Of a stretch of 64,000 nucleotides of DNA, positions 1 through 11,800 are shown piece by piece. Origin of the DNA: Patella vulgata (lineage: Eukaryota > Mollusca > Gastropoda > Patellidae); the NCBI RefSeq assembly GCF_932274485.2, contig NC_065887.2:45651201-45715200 (forward strand), written 5' to 3'. Below the pieces are notes generated by a model, which ran no database searches, had not been told where the DNA came from, and was given only the letters and a program-made list of their open reading frames with translations. The translations under genes were made by a program, and so were the position numbers. The number at the start of each line of letters is the position of its first letter. Position 1 is the stretch's first letter.

Positions 1-452
1 TATCCACGAGAAAACCATGCAAAATCGTGCAAAATCGGGAAGGTGAGGGGTCGGCCGATTCCATTCATATTCATAGGGTTTGGTCATGCCCATGAGACTA
101 CTCGATAGCCAAAACTGCCGATCTCAGAAATTGACCCTAGCCGAGATACGGCAGGCAGGTGTTTTGGGGGCTTTTTTTTCATTTTTTCATCAATTTTAGG
201 CAATGTTAGCCGCTGTTTTTCAGGTTGTAAATGAGTACTTATCAAACAAATAATGATTCGATATATTAGGCTAGGTAGTAATGTTTCAAAAAAATGAAGA
301 AAGAAAAATCTATCTTTCCACTCAGGGGTGCCATTTGGTTATTCCTGAAGTGTATAAATCAAACCTTGTAAAGTACCCTAACTTTATGCCGCGATATCTC
401 CACTGCCGCGGGGTCCCATGAATTCTTTTTGTGGTTAGTGGGTAATTTTGAC
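1..452 (+). repeat. left arm of long inverted repeat
   Basis: Pairs with 3488-3929. Shared stretches include GGTGAGGGGTNGGCCGATTCC near the tip and GGGTCCCATGAATTC near the inner end. Confidence 0.8.
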
Positions 453-1204
453 AAAAATCGGATAAATTCGACAATTTTACGAGGCTTTATCCCCAATATT
501 ATCAAACTGATATTCAAACAAATGTAGTATAATACAGACGCCTTTACAGCTGCTATGTTTTCGCAACATAATGTTCATATGACAACTCTTACTGCAACTG
601 GAAGTGAAAATTTGCTAAAATTCGCATTATTTCACTCTTGATATGTACAGATCTCATTATAAGCTGCAGTTGAGAGAACTGTCATAGCTCACAGTAGTCA
701 TTGAATAGTAAAATGTAGGCCTAAATCCTCAAGATTGGAAAATAAATTCTACACTTTAAAAAGTTCCAGGTCAGCACGACTAAAAAGGAAAGATTTTTTC
801 TTTTCTTTCAATTTTCAGGACCGATGTTATCTTTACCTCTACCTGCGACCAACGAGTTAATCATCTCTATTTAGACTATACCCTACCTACAAGTAGTAGT
901 CCTACACTCTTAAAGTACGGTGATCATCATCTTCACAAAAAGCCCCAAAAATAAACAAAAAACTTGTTTTTTTCAATTGGCTTAATGTAGCAATGTATTA
1001 TATTAGGTGTGCGTATATATCAGAATATCGAAAAGCAACAATTGGTACTAGTAGTAGAGTAGTTTTATACATGTTGGTCTAACTCGTAACATTTTTTTTT
1101 AACTTGTTGTACGTAAAGCAGAAAGTGCAGATTGCTCTCTGAGGTAAGAATATACAATCGCAGATTAAATACTAAATTGGGCAATGCCCGTTATTGACCT
1201 TGTG

Positions 1205-1490
1205 AGTCAATCCTTAATCCTCACAAAATATCAAATATATACAAAATTTACTTTCGGGAGGGAATACTAATCCTTACAAAATATCACATCTAATTACATT
1301 CATGAACCCTCACAAAATATCAAATGTACTACAAAAACTATGTTCATAATTTTTCACAATATATCAGAGACATTCAATGAATCCTTTCCTTACAAAATAT
1401 CAAATACAGTATTATACAAAATTTACATTCATAAACCCTCGCAAAATATCATACAAAATTTACATTCATAAATTTTTACAAAATATCAGA
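1205..1490 (+). repeat. degenerate tandem repeat (cctcacaaaatatcaaat unit)
   Basis: About six irregular copies of a unit of roughly 50-60 bp built on CTYACAAAATATCA and ACATTCATAA. No coding content. Confidence 0.55.
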
Positions 1491-1533
1491 AGGATAAAAT
1501 AGTGGAAGTACCTCATGAATCTAATCTCCTCAA

Positions 1534-3038
1534 TATATACTCAACCAAATTAAAAACTTGACACTGATGAATTTCAACAAATTTTTTTTTCTGGTAAGTC
1601 AAATAAATTTTAAAGTGTTTCTAACGATAGTAAGTAGTAAGAAGCCTTTAATTTCATCAAATTGTAAAGTCACGTAGATCACGTGACTTTTGAGCATATA
1701 AAGATGAAAAACACGTGCAAACACAAACTCGTGAGGTCAATCGATGCAAGTTTGCTTAAACTGAACACGCACACGTAACTTGAACTGGAAAAACAAATTA
1801 AAATTGTTATTTTCATCTTTGTTAGAAAATGCCGCGCCTTTCAAATGTAGAACGTCTATGTGCTATAGGTAGGCTCTATGCTGGTCAGTCTGTGGTCACT
1901 GTTGCAAGAGCCTTTAATTGTTCACGCCAGACAATAATTAATCCTAGAATGAGAGTGCTTCAAATTGGAACTATTGCCGATGCCCAAGGGCGGGAGCGCC
2001 ACGTGTTACGTCACTCCAGGAAGATCAAGCAGTACGATTACGTCATCTTAGAAACAGATTTGTCACTGCAACGTCCACAAGTAGAGAGATGTTTTATGGA
2101 AGGGTAACTGCACAAACTGTTCGAAATCACTTGCAGGCTGCTGGTCTTCGAGCTCGGAGGCCCTATAATGGACCAATATTGACACCTCTTCATCGCCGTA
2201 ACCGACTTGTGTGGGCCACAAGACACATAAGATTTACTCAAAGACAGTGGAATTCGGTTGTCTTTAGTGACGAATCTCGATTCACTTTCAGATTTGCCGA
2301 TGACGGGGTCCGAGTGTACCGCAGACGAGGTGAACGTTACGCTCAAGTATGCGTCAGAGAAGTTGACCGATTTGGTGGCGGCAGCGTCATGGTTTGGGGT
2401 TCTTTTTGTGCACATGGACGTTCTCCTCTTGTTGTTGTCCAAGGGAACTTAAATGCTGTCCAGTACAGGAATCAGATTTTGCAACCTGTTCTTCTTCCGT
2501 TTATGCAGAGACATGAGCCTGGACTAACGTTTCAACAAGACAATGCTCGACCCCATACAGCAATTGCTACTCAGAATTTTTTAAGAAATGACGGTGTCCA
2601 AGTCCTGGATTGGCCGTCGCTTAGCCCCGACCTTAATCCTATTGAACACATCTGGGACGAACTGGATCGACGTGTTCGTCAGCAAGTGAATCCACCACTG
2701 ACGTTGCAGGACCTTCAACATGCTCTTGCTGAGCAGTGGCGACGTCTTCCTCGGGTAGTGTTTACTAATGTTCTGAGATCCATGAGTTGACATTGTGTGG
2801 CAGTACGAGACGCTAGAGGAGGCCACAACCATTACTAAACACTTTATTCCGATTGTTCTCCAAGTCTGTGAATTTCATTTTGGGGGGTACTGTGACATCA
2901 CGAACGTATTCTTGCTTTCTGTTGATGTCAAGGTCGTCTGTGCACAACATAACACTAAAATAGTTGCCTTAAACCAAATATTAAAAATCTAGTCCCAAAA
3001 ATCCCGAGTGTCAAGTTTTTAATTTGGCTGAGTATATA
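1534..3038 (+). mobile_element. Tc1/mariner element with 32-bp TIRs
   Basis: The 32-bp ends 1534-1565 and 3007-3038 are inverted repeats with one mismatch (core ACTCARCCAAATTAAAAAC) and finish in TA, the expected Tc1 target. The single transposase gene lies between them on the + strand. The element sits inside the long-TIR element and is therefore younger than it. Confidence 0.9.
1829..2790 (+). pseudogene. Tc1 transposase, DD34E, one frameshift
   Basis: The gene encodes a cut-and-paste transposase. From the ATG at 1829 it reads an N-terminal helix-turn-helix (VERLCAIGRLYAGQS, then VARAFNCSRQTI). The frame then changes once near 1980-1990, and a second frame continues without stops (LRHLRNRFVTAT, TAQTVRNHLQAAGLRARRP) to the stop at 2788-2790. 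The catalytic triad is visible: D in FSDESRF, D in QQDNARPHT, and E in SPDLNPIEHIWDE. There are 34 residues between the second D and the E, which defines the Tc1 DD34E group. GGGSVMVWG is also present. Total length of about 320 codons is normal for the family. Apart from the single shift it looks recent. It has no link to the neighbouring channel gene beyond intronic or upstream position. Confidence 0.9.
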
Positions 3039-3047
3039 TCAGGATCT

Positions 3048-3340
3048 ATCAGCTGGATGGTGTTACTATCATTGACAAATAGTAAATATCATCAGGACGG
3101 TGTTATAATCATTGACAAATAGTAGATATCAGCAGAACGGTGTTATAATCATTGACAAATAGTAAATATCAGTAGAACGGTGTTATAATCATTGACAAAT
3201 AGTAAATATCAGCGGGACGATGTTACTATCATTGAAAAATAGTAAATATGAGCAGGACGGTGTCATTGAAAAATAGTAATTATCATCAGGACGGTGTTAT
3301 AATCATTGACAAATAGTAAATATCAGTAGAACAGTGTTAC
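3048..3340 (+). repeat. 40-bp minisatellite, about seven copies
   Basis: The unit contains GGACGGTGTTATAATCATTG and ACAAATAGTAAATATCA, with starts at 3061, 3101 and 3141 (exactly 40 bp). Later units are shortened. It lies between the Tc1 right end and the long right arm. Confidence 0.8.
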
Positions 3341-3487
3341 TATCATCCATATTTTGTCACTATATTGATCAGAACATATCATATCAGATGATCCAATATC
3401 AAAATTGTCAAAACTTGGACAATGTTATTGCGCATGCGTATAAAGATATATGAAATTTTATTTTTTTTAATCGAGAGACCTTGTACC

Positions 3488-3929
3488 CATTTACTAACAA
3501 CCACAAAAAGAATTCATGGGACCCCGCGGGAGTGGAGATATCGGGGCATAAAGTTGGGTACTCTATAGGGTTCGATTTATACCCTTTAGGAATAAACAAA
3601 TGGCAACATTCGTGGGAAGGTAGATTTTTCTTTTTTCATTTTTTTGAAACATTACTACCTAGCCTAATTTATCGAATCATCATTTGTTTCATAAGTACTC
3701 ATTTACAACCTGAAAAACAGCAGCTAACATTGCCAAAAATTGACGAAAAAATGAGCAAAAAGCCCCCAAAAACACCTGTTTGCCTTATCTCAGCTATGGT
3801 CAATTTCTGAGATAAGCGGTTTTGGCTATCGAGTAGTATCATGGGCATGACCAAACCCTGTGAATATGAATGGAATCGGCCTACCCCTCACCTTCCCGAT
3901 TTCTGCATGGTTTTCTTGTGGACTGGCAC
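3488..3929 (-). repeat. right arm of long inverted repeat
   Basis: Inverted copy of 1-452. It ends next to TTAA (3930-3933), the probable target site. Confidence 0.8.
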
Positions 3930-4084
3930 TTAAAGCAATAATTGCATTTTTAAGTCATTTAACAAAACATGTTAAAATAAGGCCTTAAAATACATATACA
4001 CAGTCGTAGCTTGTTAAACAATAATCCTAAGTCCTATAATTCACTTGTGTCAGATGTATAATTCTTTGAAAATCCAACCTTGCT

Positions 4085-5228
4085 TTTTATATGGAAATGT
4101 GGTTGTATATTGCCGTCGCCCCCGTCCGTCCGTCCATCGGTCCGTCTGTCCGTCCATCGTCCACAATTTCTTGTGAACACTCTACAGACTACATTTATCA
4201 TCTGATTGTTTTGAAATTGATATATGTTGTTTGCTGTGGTGAGATGAATAAGCCTATGTAATTTCAATAACTTCTGTTAATTTCTTCTGGAGTTATGGCC
4301 CTTGTCTCACTTTGTTGCACCTTGTGAACGCTCTAACGACAAAAGTTATCAACCTATCTGTATGAAATTTATATGCATCATTTAAATTAGTAAAACAAAG
4401 AAGCCTAGTGAATTTCAGCAATTTTTGTTAATTACATTTAGAGTTATGGCCCTTGTTTCACTTTGTTGAATCTTGTGAACGCTCTAATGACACCTCTTAT
4501 CATCCGAACTGTTTGAAATTGATATACATCATTTAAATTAGTGAAATGAAGAAGCCTATAGAATTTCAGCAATTTCCGTTAATTTCTTCTGGAGCTATGG
4601 CCCTTGTTTCACGTTGTTGTACCTTGTAAATGATCTAACTACAAAAGTTATTATCCGATATGTATGAAATTTATATGTATCATTTAAATTAGTAAAACGA
4701 ACAAGCCTATTGAGTTTCAGCAAATTTCCGTTAATTACATCTATGGCCCCTCTTTAATTTTGTTGAATCTGTGAACGCTTGAACGACAAAAGTTATTACC
4801 TAATCTGTATGAAATTCATATGCATTATTTAAATTAGTGAAGTGAAGAAGCCTATTGAATGTCAGCAATTTCCGTCAATTACGTCTAGAGTTATGGCCCT
4901 TGATTTACTTTGTTGAACTTTGTAAACGTTCGAACGACAAAAGTTATCATTCAATCTGTATGAAATTTATATGCATTATTTGAATTAGTAAAACAAAAAA
5001 GCCTGTCGAATTTGAACAATTTCTGTAGATTACTTCCAGAGTAACAGCCCTTGTTTTAGTTTTAAAAACCTTGTGAACCCTCAAACGCTGAAAATTATAA
5101 TGTCATCTGTATGAAATTGTCTTTTAAATTCCCCTAATTACCTACAAAAGAATAAATATGTGACAACCCTTGTCGACTGCTCGGACGATTTAGCTGCTGT
5201 GGGTGTATGTTTTGTTGCCTGGCAACCT
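4085..5228 (+). mobile_element. HINE/pearl-like Helitron-type element, family A, copy 1 (old)
   Basis: It begins with a decayed 5' end (ATGTGGTTGTATATTG), then a GTCC microsatellite (4128-4160), then about six diverged tandem units of roughly 150 bp containing GAGTTATGGCCCTTG and CTTGTGAACGCTCTAA. It closes with CGGACGATTTAGCTGCTGTG, GGTGTATG and a hairpin TTGCCTGGCAACC at 5215-5228. There is no transposition gene. It lies upstream of the first visible channel exon, presumably in an intron. Confidence 0.75.
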
Positions 5229-5628
5229 GTCTTTTAGGTGTGCAAGTTATCAGTTTAACATCTTATTATCTTATTGTTGTTTTTGTATGATTACATCGTC
5301 AGTTTGTAAAGTGCCCCTGAACATGTTATATGAAAGGGTGTACTATAAACCACATGGTAGCAATGCTTCAAATTGAACTCAACAAAACAATAAAACTGTA
5401 AAATCTAATAATGTGAAATCTATCATGGAAATAACTAAAACACAATCCATACATATTAATGCAATTATAGAATGACCTAACTTAGGGATGGGTGGGAAAA
5501 ATATTAAAACATGTACAGAGCAAATAAACTAGTGGCAAAAACATGTACAGAGCAAATAAACTAGTGGCAAAAATCTGATTCCCTTAAATATAGAAATATA
5601 CCTTAACCTCAAAATTACAATATTTCAG
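5229..5628 (+). other. intron sequence, nothing further recognised
   Basis: AT-rich. It includes a reverse fragment at about 5300-5355 (GTGCCCCTGAACATGTTATA) matching 17650-17690, and a short direct duplication of ACATGTACAGAGCAAATAAA at about 5511-5570. Confidence 0.5.
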
Positions 5629-5878
5629 GTGCTTAAAGACTTTCCTGAGGAAATGAGAGGAGAAATCAGTCTACATTTACATAAAGAAATTCTTTCATTG
5701 CCCATATTTGAAAATGCTACCCAAGGATGCCTGAAGTCAATATCTCTCCAAACTAAGCGTATATTCTGTGCTCCTGCTGAATTTTTAGTACGACGTGGAG
5801 ATACAGTTAATTATATATACTATTTATGTAGCGGCTCTATGGAAGTTTTAAAAGAGGATATGGTTGTAGCCATTTTAG
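5629..5878 (+). CDS. Elk channel exon: C-linker end and first half of cNBHD
   Basis: Acceptor tttcag ends at 5628 and donor gtaata starts at 5879. The exon opens in phase 0 with Val (GTG, not a start codon) and closes after the first base of a Gly codon. It carries the FPEEMRGEI C-linker text and the GDTVNYIYYLCSGSMEVLK beta strands. Confidence 0.93.
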
Positions 5879-8800
5879 GTAATAAAATTTGAATATATTG
5901 AGCTTTGTTGGAATATCTGACAATGCATTTATTGCATCTGATTGTTTTCCTACTCTCGAACATCATATTGTGAAAATTAGTTATGAAAGTCCACATTTTC
6001 CATCTAATTCCATAAATCAATTTGGTGCAAAGAGGTCATAAGAGGACTATTTCAATTTTCAGTACTCAGCAATCTTTTGTTCCTAGTTATCATCGCTTTG
6101 CCGAAGACTTTGTTACAGTTTTAATGGATTTTTATTTGCTTACACTGAAATGAGAGCGTACAATGTCGTCACCCATGTTCTTTGGCTGGTTGTCTTGGTA
6201 ACGTGATAGAGGTTACAGTTTTTAATGGATTTTCTTCCATTCCGAAAATCTTGTTCATAGGACAGAGCCAGCTGTCTTAAACACTCTTCAGCCATTCATT
6301 CCAGAGTTACTCCACTTTCCCAAAAAACACTGTTAACAGGATTAATGCTACAGTTTTTAACAGATTTTTTGCAAGTTTGTGTAAGGATTAACTCTATCAA
6401 TATTTAGCATTGTGTGACTTCTCATTCAAGAGTTACCTCCACCTTGTCAAAGAGGAGCTATACCGCCTTGTCAAACATCTTGTCAGTGTGATACTATCAC
6501 TGATAGAGGGGATAGTTTTTAACACATTTTTTTCAGATTTGGTTTCAATTATTGGGATAAATATAGGTGGAACCCCATCGATAATCAAAGTTATTCCCCT
6601 TTGGCCACAAGCTTTGTTAAAGTTATATTCCCACAAAAGTATTTATCAGGTGGTTTTTTCCAATAAATGTATGACAATCTTGGTATATATGGAAAGTATA
6701 AACATCCAATCTTACTAGAAAAATACTGGATGCCCTGAAAAACACCCATGGAGCGCATACAAGACAGTAATGTGAGGGTTTCCCTAACCGGCAACCTGAC
6801 GTTTAGGAATGTCTGCTCGACTGATGTCAGAGGTTCCATGCAAAGATTGTCTAATCTGAAGGGTTTTTTCCCAGATAAGCTGCTGTCTATGGATCTGGTC
6901 AATGGGAATATTTTGACACTTTCCATGATCTTAATAAAACTTGGTATATCCCTGATAAATCATTTAGATTTTGGATCAGTTTGATTTTGGACCTAATTGT
7001 TTGTTTGCACTAGCTGGGATTGTTGGCTAGTCCGAATGTCAAAGTTTTTTTTAATCAAACTTGTGGGGATTGTTTGGTATATCATATGTAGGATTCAGGT
7101 CAACTCACATCAATTTTATGTAGCGTTATTGGCCTGAGTTTATTATTGCTTCCATCACAAAGCTGGTGGTGGCCCTATTTTGGTTGACTTTTTTGTTTAT
7201 TTTCATTCAAAGGTGAAACTTGTCATTGGGTATCATTTTATTTCAGGAAAAGGTGATTTATTTGGATCTGATATAAGTTTTGTGGAACCAGTGAGTACAT
7301 CACATGGTGATGTTCGCTCTCTAGCTTATTGTGAACTTCAGTGTCTTAATATTCGCGGATTAATAGATGCTTTATCTCTTTATCCTGAATTTGCTGAAAA
7401 ATTTGCAGAAGACATTCAACACGATTTAACGTATAATTTACGGGATTGTCGAGATGATGAAGATAAGGTGAGTGATGTTGTGTCTTATTGTGTCATCTCT
7501 TTTAAATTTATTTGTCTTCTTTTGTGCATTTGTTTATGAGAGCAAAATTTCGAATTTGCAGGTCTGGGGGCAGATGCCTTCAAGAGGTTATTTTGCTCAT
7601 TCTCAGATGTAGGTGCAGACTCGCCAATATAAATCAAGAAGTTTTTCATGGTCAAAATGAGTGTGTAACTTGTAAACTGACGAATTTGTTGACATTTCTA
7701 TGATAACACAGCAGATAGCGAATTATGAAAAAAAAAAAGTGTGACTTTTCACCACTGATGACTGCGGACAAGGTTTTTGGCACACCAAAGACAGAATAAG
7801 TTAAAACGAGTCAACATAGGTTCCCCAATCCATTTCCATACACATACACATGCCATACATTTATGCTAATTTTACAATTACTTTGAGTTCGTTTTCCTAA
7901 ATTTTAAAGTTTATTCTGATGAATAAATTTCCTTTAATGTGAGTAAAGATAATGAAGGTTGATTTTTTTAGGAAGATGATAGTACAACAGTACCTGTTAT
8001 AACTCTTCCTTCAATATCAGAAGATGAGGAAGAATATGTTGATGATGATGGTGACAAGCCACCAGCTTTGTTGACAAGAAATAATGATATTGATGATATA
8101 GATGCAGGCGATGACATCGATCCTACTTCAACACCTCTTTTATCTCGACTACGATCCAGGTCACTAAAACTCTCCAATGGTGATATTATGTCCAGGTAAT
8201 AATAGGCTTGCATGTTCACCACAACATTTAAGTCCCATATGTAACTGTTTCTCAACACAATTGTTTCACTACCTGGACATTTTGTTTCATAATTTGAAGA
8301 GGGTGGGGTAAATTTCAGGGGAGGGGACAGTGTCTGTGACAGCTATTTTTACACAGGGAAACTAAGTTGTAATATATAGTCTGGATAGACAGATAAAGCC
8401 CTGCTATATATGTAGTCTGGAAATGTTATGTTATTATTACATATTATGGTCTCTGTGTTTCTAATAAAAACAACTGGTCAAAATGCTTTACATCAATTAA
8501 ACAAGTTTCATTTGGCTTGATGAATGATTTTGTCTTGTTTGAAACTGAATTTAAACGACAGCAGTTGTCTCATGGATTTATATTAATTCTCCCACAAAAC
8601 AAACCTTGCCCAAATTTATTCACATTAAGAACGTGTCCATGAGAAAACAATGCAGGGGTATGTCATCAATATCAATCAAACTTTGTTTACTTTACCCCCA
8701 TGGGCCACTGACCACATGGGCTACTGACCACATGAGTAAAAATGGCCTATTTTAGCCAATAAAATAGTATTGTTTTAGTTGCATATTGTCCTACGCCTTT

Positions 8801-11800
8801 CGAAGGAAGCAAGGGGACTGTTTAAAAGGGGCTGTCCGTCCGTCCGTCTGTCTGTCTGTCACACTTTTTAGGACACACTAACTCTCCTTCTAATTGAGCT
8901 AGAATGTTCAAACTTGGTGTAAGTGTTTATTAGGTCAGTACCGTGAATGAGTTCAAAGATGACAATTTTCTGCTTAGGGTAAGCAGAGATAAGCAATTTG
9001 ATTGCTTGATGCTTTGGGACACGGTAACTTTAGTTCTAATTAAGTGAGAGTGATGAAACTTAGTGTATAGTTTCATTACATCAGTGCCTTGACTAAGTTC
9101 GATAATGAGCATTTTCGGCTCAGGAACACAATAACTTTGGAACACAATAACTCTCCTTCTAATTGAGGTACAATATTCAAACTTGGTGTAGGCGCTCATT
9201 TGGTGAATGCCTTGACTGAGTTCAATGACTAACATTTCCTACAAAAACTAAGCAGAGCTAAGCAATTTCATTGGTCAATACTTTTGGACAAGATAACTTT
9301 GATTCTAACTGATGGAGAGGGATGAAACTTGGTGTATAGTTTCACTACCAGGTACTTCAAAACCTTGACTGAGTTTGATCGTGAACATTTTATGCTTAGA
9401 CTAAATATATATAATCAGTTTGATTGCTCAATAATTTTGAAAAAGATAAATGTGCAGTTAATGTATTATCAATTATTATCACTGAAAATATTGAAAAATT
9501 GATTTCTGAGGAACTGTCGGATTCTGAGGTCTGCCAACATAACATGTGGGTTAGTGGTCCATAAGTGTAGGCCTAGTGTCTTATCACACTTTGCATGGGT
9601 TTCTGTGGACTCCTTCTTAAACCCGAATATTTCTACACTTGTAAGCACTTTTCAGTTTTTGATGTTTGATTTGTTTTTGTAAAGTCTGTCTGTGAAATCT
9701 TGGGTTGACTACACATACTGACGTAATTTGGAAGATTGGTTTTCTGGGGGGTTGAGGATTCTATATAGGAAAAGGAACATAATATAGTTTTAAAGGTCTG
9801 TAGTAATTGAGCAGAAGAAAACAGTGAATGATATATATGTAGTGTTAAAGTGATAAATGTATTGTTATGTATTTGTTTGTGGCACAGTATTACCGGTAGC
9901 TTCAAGCAGTTAAAGTTAGCCAAGTGGTTATTACCGCCATCGCCACCGACAAGTAAGAGGTATCTGCCATTAAATATAAAAAAGTTTAATATTCATGTTT
10001 TATTTGCACATTAAATTTCAGTATGGAGCCATAGGACATTCCACTTTTCTTTACCGCATGGAGGTCGTAAATATTTCACTTCTCATAATACTTGTTAAAT
10101 CCTAAAATACACAAACACCCAAAAACCACTTAACCTAAGTAAACAGGTTAATGGGAAATGTTAAAATTTTATCACCTCTGTTTGTTGAAACACTTTTCTT
10201 ACAAACTCACAAATATCGAGCATTCGAGATTTTAATTAGAAATAATTATTATCTTTTTATTATCATAAATTTTGACAATAACGAAGACAAGAATGTACAT
10301 ATTGAGATGTAACATCTTTTTGTTTTATAGTTTTTACAGGTTATTTAGGAAATAAAAGTCTGTCCTTCCACAATTAATTGAAATGTATGTTCATGGGAGT
10401 CAGAGTTATCACATTGATCAATGGTTGCTTGTATGGCTCTACCTCATAGTATGATTCACTTGAAATCTATGCTCATTGTTTAAGTTCATGAGAAGCAGAA
10501 ATCTATTAATTTGCAACAATTCACAATAATTACTATCAGAGTTATAGGCCCTGAAATTTATACACCGCATTTATGTTGATTTTCAACTATTTATTTACAG
10601 TGTTTATATTCATGAAAGAAAAAAAGTCTATAGATTTTCAATTTGGCTGCACGTACAGGACTCCTAAGTTATTATCTGATTGGCCTTAAATTTATACGAA
10701 CCGAAACTAATCAGGTCAGAACTAGAATCCAAACAAATTCTAATTATTTATGGTAACTAGAACTGTGTCTGATGATTTAATTAATTAAGATCCAAACTGA
10801 ACAAAACATCCACCATGATATTAATATTACAGTATTAAACAAACAGCCACCATATATTAAGAGAAGTGAAGATATTGGTGAATTGATGAGGGAAAGAAAG
10901 GCGGGGGTATCTAGCATGACTGCACTTATTCTTATTTGGCATGATCTGCACAGAGCACCTTTAAAGTCAGTTTTAATATTAACCTTCATGTATCAATATT
11001 GGTGTATTGTGGGCGGGCACACTACACGTGTACATACAACCATTGACACATTATATTTTAGAGTTGCAGGAATCTACAATAGAAATTCAGAACTAGTTGG
11101 TTACAAATTGCAAAATTCCTGATCTTACTTAACAATGAAGGAGAGAATTTCTCACAGCAATAGGTTAATACATAGTAAAACTATTTATTGATTTATTTAA
11201 CTTATAGATTGAAATGATCATAGTACTATCACTATAAAATATATGGGTTTTATATAAATCAGTTTACATTTTCTGTTTGCTGTGTACCATGGTGTTAACT
11301 TGTGACAAGACAGCTATAGTCTGTATCAATATTAATAATTATTTACTAATAAATGTTACCTTCATACCTCAATATACATGATAATAAGCCAGTACATCGG
11401 TTAATTAGAAATAGTGTATTGCATCCTTGTGAGTAGCCATTTTATTTCGTACACATCCTTTTGTTGTTTTTTTTCACATTAATCCGTTTTCAATTAAAAA
11501 TATATTTATTTAATTAAAGTAAGAAAGGTGTTTTTTATATACCGTAGATGTGAGTACATCTAAATTCATGTTTGAGTAAATTGGCGTACTTATGTAAAAA
11601 TGGTTCATCCCTCGCCACATGAGTTAGTATAAAGGTACAGTGTATATAAGAAAATCGGAGTAGGTTAGGGTTAAAAAGGTGTATCAACATTGTCACATTT
11701 CATTTTCTAGATATGCACTTTAAGTTGGACATAATCTTGCATGGAGCTGGTCTATCATAATTTATTTATAATATAAACCTACAATTAACAACATTACTAA

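Larger units (their letters stand above)
1..3929. mobile_element. long-TIR DNA element (about 450-bp arms) hosting a Tc1 insertion
   Basis: Bases 1-452 are repeated in inverted orientation at 3488-3929 with scattered mismatches. The arm tip contains GAGAAAACCATGCA and ends beside TTAA at 3930-3933; the left tip is cut by the window edge. The interior holds AT-rich sequence, two minisatellites and a Tc1 element, and no transposase belonging to the long arms was found. The same tip and arm text recur in the element at 49115-52165, so this is a family. TTAA targets are used by piggyBac and Kolobok groups, but assignment is not possible here. Confidence 0.72.

Noticed and set aside
1-5628. Pore or voltage-sensor exons of the Elk channel
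   Set aside because: No frame shows a GFG filter, S4 arginines or PAS motifs; the upstream exons must be outside the window.
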